The notes under the pieces were generated by a model. The model did not search any database, was not told the DNA's origin, and saw only the letters and a program-made list of their open reading frames with translations. Below are positions 1 to 9,991 of a DNA stretch of 64,000 bases, in pieces. Origin of the DNA: Gossypium raimondii (taxonomy: Eukaryota > Streptophyta > Magnoliopsida > Malvales > Malvaceae). Location of the stretch: assembly GCF_025698545.1 (NCBI RefSeq), contig NC_068569.1:24986001-25050000 (forward strand). The letters are read 5' to 3'. Numbering within the stretch: position 1 is the first letter of the stretch; the number at the start of each line of letters is the position of its first letter. The position numbers and the translations under genes were made by a program.

Positions 1-1375
1 AGGGGACTAAATCGAAGTAAAGTCTAAAATATGGGGCGAAATCGAAATAAAAAAACAAAAGGGACTGAATTATGCAGCTCGCCGAAATAGGGGGACCAAA
101 ATGGTAAATACCCTGAAGCCCCAAAACGCTGCGCTTAGATGTGGACTAAAATGAACAAAAAATAAAATTTTGTGGCCAAACCGCAAAATAAAAAGGTTCG
201 GGGGCTGTAATGAATCACGCACAAAATGTGAAGGACTGATCGGGCGATATGCCCCAGCCTTGTAGCGCGCCACTTATGCCCAGACTAAATCGAGACATGC
301 AACAAATTTGCGAGGCCAATTTAAATAATGAAGAAACAAGCAGAAGGATCAAATTAAAACAAAACAATAATGAAAGGGATTAATGGCGCAAATAGCCCAT
401 TTATCAGAAACGCGCGGATCCCCTGGAGCGGGTCGGGTCGCGCGCGGATCTTAAAGGCCAAAACGGCGCCGTTTTAAATTTAATATAAATACCAAAAAAA
501 ATACTAAAAAAAACAGTTTCATCTTCATTTTCAACAAAAACAGAGAGAACTCTCTCAACACCCTCTCCCCAGGAACCGACCAAAGGCTCCGGCGCACCTC
601 CGCCGTAGCTCCGCCGTAGCTCCGCCGTAGCTCCGCCGTAGACGGCAGCCGGAGGTGCAAAACAGAACCTTTCTTAGCCCCGCTTGAAGCCCACCCCCTT
701 TAGAACTCGGATTCAAAGCCGAATCCTTTAAAAAACGAGTCAAAACCGAAAAGAAGAGAAGGAATCCGTTCGCCTTCCCTCCTCTCCGGCGCGGCGCAGG
801 TAAGGCTTCTTCTCATCCCTTTTTTGTTTTCTATTTGATATGCAAAATAAAGAAAATAAATAAAAGAGGAAAATGCGAATCTGATGTAAAATAACAACCT
901 GGAATCCGTTTGTTTGCTTTTATTTCTTTCTGCTAATGTGTTCTCTTTTTTTTTTACAAAAATCCCCCCTTTTACATTTCACCACATACTTGGCTTTATA
1001 GCCGAAAGAAAAGATGAAAAATGCAGGAAAATTCCCTCTTTTGCTACTGTTTTTCTAGTCTGTTTCCATTTCTCTCTTTTTGCTACTTGTTTGCAGGTAC
1101 ATGGCAAGGTCAACTTGCCATTTCGGTGCAAGGCCGGCTGGTGGTGGCAGGCCTCGGGCGTGGTGCGCGCTGAAGGCTCACATGGGTAGCAGCAGGGGAA
1201 CGGCGCCAGAAACCCTAGGGTTTCTGGCATTCTGAAAATGTCAAACGTTTTGGGCCGTTTGGGCTTTTGAATTTTGGGTTGTGGGTCTGTTATTGTAATT
1301 GGGTCAGTAAATTTTTTTGGGTTGGTAGGTTCGGGCTAGGGTTTATATGGGCCCGGGCAAAATAAGGTCTGTACA
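1..1375 (+). mobile_element. LTR of family T, 3' part, cut by window edge
   Basis: The sequence aligns by eye, in the same order, with 37618-38942 inside the complete solo LTR at 36134-38942. Shared landmarks are the GGGACTAAATCG start, AAAACGCTGCGCTTAGA, the GGCGCCGTTTT motif near 465, a CAGGTAAGG site near 797 and a TTTGCAG site near 1096. It ends GGTCTGTACA at 1375, matching the TACA end of the other copy. The 5' part lies outside the window, so the TSD cannot be tested. No coding function is seen; the open frames here are chance. Confidence 0.75.
598..641. repeat. 4 x 11-bp tandem repeat in family T LTR
   Basis: CTCCGCCGTAG is repeated four times head to tail. The other family T copy (near 38040-38100) lacks this expansion, so it arose in this copy or its source. 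Confidence 0.9.
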
Positions 1376-2149
1376 ATACCCAAAAAAAATCACTTAGTAT
1401 TTAAATATACATTTCTGCTATTTTCAATTATAAACTTATAGTATAAGTACTATTATTTGTTATCGTACGTATAAAAGATGTTCATTTCCAATTTTGGTTC
1501 CTATAATTTGATATTTTTAGTTTTACTTTTCAAAATATGTATTTTTAGTTATGATACTAACCTTTTCCCTTATTTTCATTAAATTATTTGACGTGTTTTA
1601 TTTTTAAACATTTTGGTGATGTGATATATACTTTGTTGTATTCTTTTTACACCCAAATAAATATTATGCATTTTCTCCTTTTTAATATTTTTTAACTGTG
1701 CAAAAAGTTATCAAGAATAAAACATAATAAGGTGTATTTCGTTAGAATCAACAAATCTGATTTAAAACTTAATAAATCAGTACATGTCCTATCAAATCAT
1801 CAATAATAAATCAAAAATAAAATTAAACATGGAAGCGTATTTGAATCTATTAATTTCTTGAAATATTTGAATCTTGAGGTTTTGATCTTCCAAATTAGCA
1901 CACAGGTAATTTAGAGAAGGCGACTCTCTCTTTCCTAAAGATGGGATGTCAAAAAAGTTAAGTATGTGTAATTTGGAAACCATAACACTAATATATACCT
2001 TTTGCACATTACCATCAATTAAAAATTAGTTACTAGAGTATCTACACATATTTGATGCATACTTTATTTAATAACTGAAGTTCAATAAGTCTTAGCCAAA
2101 TTAGATCATTTTTAATTTGAGCTAACCTTTTATGATAGTAAATATATAA
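1376..2149. other. AT-rich intergenic sequence
   Basis: No supportable gene. The sequence is AT-rich with only short chance reading frames. Confidence 0.6.
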
Positions 2150-2960
2150 TATGTAATTATTCTTATTATATATGTAATTTATTATATATGTAATGTCCAT
2201 ACAATCTAACAATCTCCCACTTGGACTACATATATATATACTAATTACATTATAATCACATGTCATTTTATAATTACATTTTAAAACTTTATTATCATAT
2301 CCAAAAGGCATTCCAAAAATCTCATCCATTAATTATGTTAACATTGAACTAATGTGACCTTTGTTACATATATCGTAACAAAATCCATCATTGGTCACAA
2401 ATATTAATACAACCAAATGACATAGATCTGTACGGATGTATAGCATGGAAATGCATGCAATGTGATCTAAACATGCCTATTCCCAAGTGGTCCTCCTTAA
2501 CCTTAGTGAGATCAAACTTTACCAAAATTAGAGTGTGAATAAACTAAATAGATATTATTTCTGCAAAAAAAATAACCTTAAAATATTTGTAAACTACAAC
2601 AATTAAGAATGCGTCTATAACAAAAAAAAAAAATTAAATTTACAAAATCGCACTAAAATTGAATATCCTAAAATGACATTACACCTATATAAGCAGCGTG
2701 CTCATAAAAACCTTAGTGGTAGTCCCTTAGTAAGCGGATCTGCAATCATAGAATTTTTCCCAATATGCTTTATAGACATCTAACCACTTTGAACTCTTAC
2801 TTTAATAACAAAAAATTAAAATTTATGTGCTTTTGACTTCGATGTGCTCCTGTTGTTATTGCAATAAAGGGCTACAAATTATTGTTACAATTTGCACCTT
2901 AGTGACAAAAATTTTGCATCCATATTCCATTAAAATCGAAGTCTGTCAATTCCAAGAGAT
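2150..2960 (-). mobile_element. Ty1/copia retrotransposon 3' end (RNase H tail, polypurine tract, LTR start)
   Basis: On the minus strand, 2705-2760 encodes MIADPLTKGLP, the hallmark C-terminal motif of plant copia RNase H. It is preceded by KSKHINF-type sequence and an SIKHIGKNS-type motif (about 2755-2860). Several in-frame stops, for example in VQSG*MSIKHIG, show it is dead. Further along the minus strand, CCAAGTGGGAGA (about 2212-2223) looks like the polypurine tract and is followed by TGTTAGATTGT at 2211-2201, the expected start of the 3' LTR. The far LTR end is not resolved. The piece abuts a plus-strand viral relic at about 2960. Confidence 0.75.
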
Positions 2961-2963
2961 TGG

Positions 2964-3191
2964 ATGATGGAAAAAATTAATAGTTCTAATACTTCTAAAC
3001 CAGTTAGTACTATAGAATATATGTCATCGAGCAATAAATTGTATTTTAAAAATAATTGTATAACAAATACAAATGAAAATTTAGTTTTACCCTCTAGTTC
3101 TCAACCAGATGAAGAAGAGGATAATATTAGTACAAACAAGACACCAATAGGAATTAAAACTGCTCAAATTACTATATTTCCTCGATCCTAG
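2964..3191 (+). pseudogene. N-terminal frame of the pararetrovirus-like relic
   Basis: A 75-codon open stretch, Ser/Asn/Thr-rich with an acidic patch (DEEED near residue 50), ends at a TAG at 3189. I recognise no domain. Its position just upstream of the protease-like segment in the same direction suggests it is the linker or upstream part of the same polyprotein, now interrupted. It could also be a chance frame in AT-rich sequence. Confidence 0.3.
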
Positions 3192-3239
3192 TAATAATTC
3201 TAGAAAAACTAGAATGGAAGAAATTCAAACTTCAACAAT

Positions 3240-3679
3240 TGATAAAAAGTCAAAAGTTGGAATAAATATCAAAATCACATTTCAATTTAGAAAATATAAA
3301 AATATTCTCTAAATGCTTTTATTGATACTGAGCTACAATCAGAAGTTACGTAAGAAATGCAATTCTGAGAAAATGGGAATTAATGAAAAACCTATAAAAT
3401 AATAGGAATAGACGGTAGTAAAACTATTATACATTATAAAGTAAAAAATTACCAATCTACATAAACAATGTTAGATTTGTGATTCCTAAAATTGTATGTT
3501 TTCCTAACATGAAAGGAGATATATTATTAGGAAATAATTTTATATGTAAATATTTACCTTTTACTATAGATAAAAATTCTATTTGGTTATCGGAAAAAGA
3601 TGATTTTATAGAAATTCCAATTGAAGAAAATAATAAAATTGTGTGTAATAAAAAATTTACACCTATTAAAATTAATTAG
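3240..3679 (+). pseudogene. Retroviral-type aspartic protease remnant
   Basis: The catalytic region is at 3318-3335. The expected D-T-G triad reads D-T-E (GAT ACT GAG, 3324-3332), so the flap-side glycine is lost. Stops and frame changes follow between about 3345 and 3478. The C-terminal half is open at 3479-3679 (66 codons) and carries a DILLGNNF motif followed by an aromatic/hydrophobic stretch, as expected for the second half of a caulimovirid or LTR-element protease. The frame breaks and the changed triad show it is inactive. Confidence 0.45.
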
Positions 3680-3720
3680 TAGTTTATTACTAATATTTGC
3701 TGATTTTTTGAGCAGGCCTC

Positions 3721-4514
3721 ATGGATAGAGGTAAACAGCCTCTAAAAGAAATAGTCGGTGAATGGACAGCCGTTCACAAAAAGCCCAACAAAGGGAAAGC
3801 AGAATCAAACTCCAAAAAAGGATTTGTATCTGCACAGATACCATTTTATCCTAACCAAGGATATTATGTGTCCTGTCCAAGGGTAAACCAACCACTTGGA
3901 TCAAATGTTTTAAATTACCCGATGGTAAACCAACCAATGGGAAATACTTTTTCATTGACCCCAAATACGGTGAGTCAATTACAATGGTCCCAAAATCCGA
4001 ATTCAGTGTCACAAACAAGTTATGCTGAAGTCATTAAGGGAGCTGAGAATTTGTTGAATCAACAACAAATTCAAGAATTAAAAGATCTTTCAAAAATTAA
4101 AGATTTTTGTAATCCTGGTTTATCACCAGAAAATTATGATTTTATAAATGAGATATGGAAAACCCATATTTCAAATCAAAGAGCCAATTTCTGAAGAGCT
4201 CTTACCAAATTTTCATTATTCTTAGTTGAAAAAACAACTAAAGAAAATGAAGCTGAAGATTTATTATTAAAATCTATTTTATATAGAGAATGAGATGAAT
4301 TCCAGTTAGAATTCATGGATATAAGGGAGATAAACAATCTTCTTGATATCATTCAATATTTTATTCATAAAGGGAAAAACAATTCTATTATGAATAAAGT
4401 ATTTAGAATCTGTTTATATAACAAATCTAGACAGATTTTACCGATAGAAATATTCAATAAAATTAATGGAATTATCTGTAACCAGCAGAATCAATTCCAA
4501 AAAGTTATTATATA
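3721..4514 (+). pseudogene. Downstream frame of the pararetrovirus-like relic, interrupted by stops
   Basis: A 157-codon frame opens with ATG at 3721, 42 bases after the protease frame closes. It is Pro/Gln/Asn-rich and has an internal duplication (VNQPLG then VNQPMG). It stops at 4192-4194; a related-looking fragment resumes at 4315-4515. In caulimovirids a separate ORF often follows the pol region, which would fit, but I see no named domain. No function is assigned. Confidence 0.35.
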
Positions 4515-4640
4515 AACAGAAGGGCTTCCTGTTTTGTACGATAGGAACTGAAGAGAATGAATAGCGAAAGTTTTTGTATTTATTTCCTTTGGGCTCATAA
4601 TTTTCAAACCCATTTATTTATTTCAAAAAGTGTTCTACAC

Positions 4641-5032
4641 TTTCCATCTATGATTTAACATCATATTGATCCAATCCCCACCACATCAACCTCTACTTTC
4701 TTTTCTTTTCATTCTTTCTTTTTTTCTAAACAATATACAACGAATAACACTTGAATTAATTCCAAACAAAAACAATAAATATTTTTTATTTACTTTAATA
4801 TGGGAACTTAAAATGATCCAATTTGAGAATATGGGTCAAATCTACAATTATACGTATAGTACAAGACTAATGATTGAATTTAATTAAATAAATTTGAATA
4901 TTACTGTTTGGAATAAGACTAAAAAATCAATTCTAGAATTAAAAAGAAACAATTAATCAAATTTAGTACCGCCTCTAAATTTACAACTTCTGTAAAAAAT
5001 ACAGATTAATAGTAAAATTAACAAAATTAAAT
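4641..5032. other. AT-rich intergenic sequence
   Basis: No supportable gene. It lies between the viral relic and a hairpin. Confidence 0.5.
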
Positions 5033-5105
5033 AAAGATTTTCTTTATAACATCATTTAGTTGTTTGATTAATATAGTGCTAAACGATGTTATAAAGAAAA
5101 TCTTT
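5033..5105. repeat. 27-bp near-perfect inverted repeat (hairpin)
   Basis: The left arm 5033-5059 and right arm 5079-5105 are reverse complements with one mismatch in 27 positions, separated by a 19-nt loop. The pairing does not extend outward. The arms are AT-rich (AAAGATTTTCTTTATAACAT core). Confidence 0.85.
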
Positions 5106-5159
5106 GATCATAAAAAGATAAAATAGCAAGACATAAATTCATAATTAGACGTTAAGGGT

Positions 5160-5415
5160 ATGTTTTGGTGAGAGGTTTGAGAAGAAGATTGTATGAAACT
5201 GTGATTTCATAATAATTTTATTCATTTTTAATAGGAAAAATGATAAATTAGATTTTTCCTTTTGAATTTTAGTATTTTTAGTTGGATTTGAATTTTGTCA
5301 AGAGAAAAAAGCTGAAAGTTAGGAGAAAAAAATTTAATTTGTCATTCTTTTATTGGAAAGTGACAGAGATAACGTGAAATCACTGTTTCATACAATCCTT
5401 AGCCAAAGTTTGGTG
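5160..5415. mobile_element. Small inverted-repeat element (MITE-like)
   Basis: The arm at 5187-5209 (GATTGTATGAAAC core) pairs with 5375-5397 at 22 of 23 positions. Weaker inverted similarity continues inward for about 60 bases (ATGATAAATTAGATTTTT against ATGACAAATTAAATTTTT) and outward to the ends. No protein is encoded. The TSD was not resolved. Confidence 0.6.
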
Positions 5416-6616
5416 GAGTAATTTTAAGCTTTATTTGGCTTTTCAATTTAAAAAAAAAATATTTTAGTTTTTAATTTAAATTTTCATCTTTTCTAATTTT
5501 AAATTTGTGTTTTTGTCAAACCATCTCAAAATAGATGGAAATTTTAATATTATCACATGGATAAAAACTTAAAAATATGATTTTAAAAAAAAAAAGTAAA
5601 ATATCTATCGTTGCTCATAAATATTTGGTAAAAAAATAAACGATGGGTAGCAGGTGAAGTCATGAAGAAGATGTGGCCAATGAACTATATGAGGGATCAC
5701 CCCATCTTCTCTTGCTAACATTCTCTGCAGAGCTTGGTTTACCTGTACCACACTAAAATTACATGCATTATAGCTTCTAGGTTTTTGAGGCACTTGTCAA
5801 AAGTACCTCTATAAGCTGCTAGGTGGTATTCTGCACTTTTGAGCCCCCAAGAAAATGTAGTATATTTTTATATATCTACAACAAATTCAAGTTATAGCCG
5901 CGTTGTAAAGCGAAAATGCCACCGTGGTCCAGCTTTGCGGTTTTGGGCCACCCAATTTCGACTCGAGATACCTTTATTGATCCCATCTGATTTGAAATCC
6001 TCGAAAATGTATGTTACTTCCTACATGATTTAAAGAAATGGATTGTTTTTGTTCACTAGGCAAAAGAGCACCCTTTTTCTTTTTGACATATCATGTTTTT
6101 TGGTTGAATTCTCATTTTTTTCATTTTTGGGAGAGGATTCCAACCGAGACACCCACATTTAATCATTTGATCAACAAAAATGACATATCAAAGAAAAGTA
6201 TATTTTGTATTAAATGTATTTCAAAAGGCGGGTTTTACAAGGCACTTTTGCCCATGTTGTTCGGTCAGCAAAAACAATCCATTTATCCGTTTTTTTTTAA
6301 AATAGATAAAGTGGCATGTGCCATTAATTTTGTCAATATTATATACAAGGGCATTTTCATAATTTTATTATGAGCATGCGAATTTTTTAATTGACCCGCC
6401 TTGAAACCTGATTTCAAAGAAAAAGGTTGACCCTATTAGATCAAATTAGATTGGGCCGAAACCCGTCGGGTTTAGAAATTTTTGTCATCCCTATATTTCA
6501 CAAAGAAAATACACCAAAGGATACGAATGAAATTAAAAAAGTTTGGTACACAGGTAGTATGTATTTTTAATTCCACAAGTAAATTTAAAAAATTGTCATG
6601 TGTCTCCCATTTCTTT

Positions 6617-6647
<31 letters not shown>

Positions 6648-7159
6648 TTATTTTTTTAAAAATATTTTACTATATCTTATAGAATACTTGTCATCACTTT
6701 AACCCTACTTATAGAATCTAAAAACTTCATGTGTGTGTATGTGTGTGAGGTTATGCAGGCTTTCAAATATTCCATTTGGATAGACGCTTTTGGTGAGATT
6801 AAAAATAATGTTGGTAGCGAGATTAGTTTTTGTAGTTATGAGATTGGATACTGTAGTGGTGAGACCAAAATCAGTGGTTAAGTATGTATTTGGATTCAAT
6901 TATAGCAGCGAATTGAATTATTGCAAGGAGAAAAAAATTACCATTATAGACATTGGATTAAAAGATTAAAATATATAGAATAAAAAATTTAATTTATTTT
7001 ATTTTATAAACTTAAACATAATAAAAATTTATTACAATTATATTATGGCATATAATAATTAAAAATAAATTATATCAAATAATTTTTTATGTATTTATAT
7101 TATTTGTTAAATTAATTAATTATAAATTAATTAGTATTAACCTTATAATTATTGCATAT
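5416..7159. other. Intergenic sequence without recognisable gene
   Basis: It contains a mixed-composition block at 5590-6380 with short open frames on both strands that match nothing I recognise, then AT-rich DNA. A (TA)n run is at about 6617-6634. Confidence 0.4.
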
Positions 7160-8336
7160 TCATAAAACGCATAGAAAGTTAGAGTGCGCGTCAGTTGTCG
7201 CTTGGAGGTAAAGAAGTTTTTATAAAATCAATTTTACAAGCTATCTTAGTTGATACAATGCAATGTTTTTTATTGCCTGTTACAGTATGTCATGAATTGG
7301 AAAGTATTATTAGTAAATTCTGGTGGAGAAATTCTAAAACAAGGAAGGGAATCCATTGGAGTGATTGGAGGGGGATGTGCAAGCCAAAGGCACAAGGAGG
7401 ATTGGGGTTTAGGGATTTGAAAAAGTTCAACCTAATGTTGCTTGCAAATCAGGGCTGGAGATTAATTAAGAAACTAGATTGTTTGTTTGCTCGTGTCATG
7501 AAAGCAAAGTACTATCCAAAAAATAACTTTATGAGTGCTAGTTTAGGTTCTCACCCTTCATATGCCTAAATAGCATTTGGGGTGCTAGAACTAGGCATGG
7601 GCTGGAGAGTTGGAAATGACAGATCAATAAATATTTGGAACGATGCTTGGTTACCAGGGCCTAGACATGGAAAAGTAACAGTTCAGAATATTGATATTAA
7701 TTATACAACAATAGCATATTTTATTATTATAGAGTTGGCTACTTGGAATTTGGAGGCCTTGAGGAAGCTTTTTGTTAAAGAGAAAGTAAACATAATATTG
7801 ACTATCCCAGTTGTTGAAGTTGATCTTAGAGATAAGAGGGTGTGGAGGGGTGAAAATGCAAGTGTGCATTCAACAAAAAGTGGATATAAGTGGCTACTAA
7901 ATGGGGATGCGACAAGATCACATAGGGAAGTGACACAACAATCTACACTATTACAGAATTTCTACAAAAAATTATGGAGATTACAAATTGCGAGCAAAAT
8001 TAAAATTACAATATGGAAACTGGCTAATAATTACATTCCTACGTTTGGCAATTTATAGTTGAGGAAGTTGTTGGTGATGAATTTTTGTCCTCTCTATCGT
8101 ACAATGGAAGAATCAGTGAGCCACATTTTTCGAGATTGCACGTTCATCAAAAGTGTCCTGCAATGGGTGGGGATCGATGTCTCACCCAATATTCAAGGAC
8201 AAAGTTGGAAAACGTGGTTAGCAAATCTGTCTGTTAGTATAAGAGAGGATCAATGCAAATGGTTAGCCATTGTTTTTTGGGCAATTTGGCACCACAGAAA
8301 CAAGGTTTATCATCAAGGTGAAAGATAGAGTATAGT
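7160..8336 (+). pseudogene. LINE (L1-type) reverse transcriptase C-terminus and zf-RVT region, left part
   Basis: A single reading frame runs through the segment with stops at 7567-7569, 8056-8058 and 8326-8328, plus one near 7177. It begins with the ESxSARQLSLGGKEVFIKS motif typical of the thumb/connection part of plant non-LTR retrotransposons. KFWWRNSK, GIHWSDW, GGLGFRD and MKAKYYP follow. The zf-RVT region is at 7880-8150 (KLWRLQIASKIKITIWKLAN, then CPLYRT...SHIFRDC). The upstream palm domain and endonuclease are absent, so the copy is 5'-truncated. The frame is cut at 8336 by the LTR insertion and resumes in phase at 14413. Confidence 0.9.
8332..8336. repeat. TSD ATAGT, left copy (outer LTR)
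   Basis: It matches ATAGT at 14408-14412 exactly and bounds an LTR that starts TGTAAC and ends GTTACA. Confidence 0.9.
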
Positions 8337-8574
8337 TGTAACACCCCTAACCCGTATCCGTCGACAGAATAGGGTTACGAAGCCTTACTGAAATTTACAA
8401 ATCAAATATAGATATTTCATAACATTTAACATTCATATCAGGAATCATTCATAATGAATCATATCCCTTAAATTATCCCACGAGGCCCAAAATATGCATC
8501 AGAAATAAGTAGGGACTAAATCGAGTATTCGAAAAAATTTTTGCGAAATTTTAAAATTTTTCCTAAGTGCAGGG

Positions 8575-8905
8575 TACACACACTCGTGTGTTTCACACGG
8601 CCAAGAGACACGCTCGTGTGGGCATTCGAAATAGGGTACATGGTCATGTCTCAGCTCGCGTCCATACCCGTGTAACTCTCTGACTTAGGTCACACGGTCA
8701 AGTCACAGACCTATGTGTTTTGCCATGTGTAGGTGCAAAGGTCACACGGCCAAGCCACACACTCGTGTGCCAGGCCGTTGAAAAATCTTAAGCATTTTGT
8801 TTTGAATTTTTAAAATGCAGGGGACACACGGTCGAGACACACCCATGTGCTAGGCCGTGTGTCACACACGGCTGAGACACATGCCGGTGTCTCTGCCCGT
8901 GTGGA
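8575..8905. repeat. CACACGG/CGTGTG palindromic array
   Basis: There are roughly ten degenerate units combining CACACGGCCNAG, CACACNCNCGTGTG and related pieces. The units are self-complementary. A similar array is in the LTR at 53703-55863. Confidence 0.75.
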
Positions 8906-9837
8906 TAAAATAAGGCCATTTTCAAGCCATATTTCTCATCCATTTGGTCTTCTACCTACATTAACATTTTAACATATTCAAAAACCAATCCAAAACATTT
9001 AAACTAAACTAAAACCAAGTCATAAATATGTCATATACCTCATTTCTCAACATTCCAATTTACCATATTTATCAAAACATCTATTTGCTTACTTTTACCA
9101 ACTATACTATCTCATCTCATACATCAATATGCCTATAACTTATCCACCATTCAACCGCATCAAACACAACAAACATGAAGAAGCCACACATATTCATACA
9201 TAACATAAGTATGTCCTACTTAAGCCATTCCAATGGCCATTTATAACCAAAATACATATTTGTCATCAATGGCCCAATTGAACCTATACATGTCATTATA
9301 CCAAAAATTTAGTTTGTTACATATACCAAAATAAGTCGAAGGATAGTGTGATGATGCTCCGACCAGCTTCCAACCACTCCGAGCTTTTGATTTACTATAA
9401 AACAGGAAAAATAAAATTGGGTAAGCATATTATACTTAGTAAGTTCGTATAACGAGAAATTAACTTACCATTCATTTATATTTAAAGTAAGTAAGCAAAA
9501 TTCATCCAAAGAAATTTGGCAATTTTCATAAATATATATAACCTAAAAAAACATGTTAGTCATGTACTTCATGTGAATATCAAGAAATAAGGATGAGCTC
9601 ATCATGTAAAAATTTTCATAAACATATATTTTCCACATCATATACTTATATAACATATACATTTTTATAATAATTCATCTCAAGGTCAGATTATTCCATG
9701 TTGAAACTTTACCCGTTGAATTTATTTGAAATATCGATGGATACACAGGTAGTACACTCGAAGTGTACAAAACTGTAATCCACCAATTCATATTCAGGAA
9801 TGCTCATACGAGCACATAAACGAAATGCTCTCTCTTG

Positions 9838-9986
9838 AGCCATATAACAGGAAGCTTATGTGAGCCATGTAATAGGAAGCTTATCCAGGCTATATAACGA
9901 GAAGCTCATAAGAGCCATAATCGGGAAGCTCATGCGAGCCAATAATGGGTAACTCTGAAGAGCCATTAACGGGAAGCTCCAGATAA
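9838..9986. repeat. GGAAGCTCATAAGAGCC tandem array, left part
   Basis: About six diverged units of about 24-27 bp (GAAGCTCATNNGAGCCATA type) are present. The array continues at 12921 beyond the nested LTR. Confidence 0.8.
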
Positions 9987-9991
9987 CCATA
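9987..9991. repeat. TSD CCATA, left copy (nested LTR)
   Basis: Identical to 12916-12920, on either side of TGTAACACCCC...CTATTACA. Confidence 0.9.

Larger units (their letters stand above)
2964..4640 (+). mobile_element. Degenerate endogenous pararetrovirus-like relic (Caulimoviridae type)
   Basis: A run of broken plus-strand frames lies in one direction with A-rich, lysine/asparagine-rich codon use unlike the host genes. The best diagnostic is a retroviral-type aspartic protease segment (about 3290-3620) whose C-terminal part has the hydrophobic-G-N-N-F pattern typical of caulimovirid proteases. It is followed by a proline/glutamine-rich frame and a further fragment separated by stops. No reverse transcriptase or movement protein was seen. 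The assignment rests on family resemblance, and an unusual LTR retrotransposon is the main alternative. It is clearly non-functional. Confidence 0.45.

Noticed and set aside
914..1230. Overlapping ORFs on both strands in the left LTR
   Set aside because: They are not conserved as frames in the second family T copy.
5605..6373. ORFs at 5605-5793, 5839-6033 and 6038-6373
   Set aside because: No recognisable motif or splice structure; noted as unassigned sequence only.
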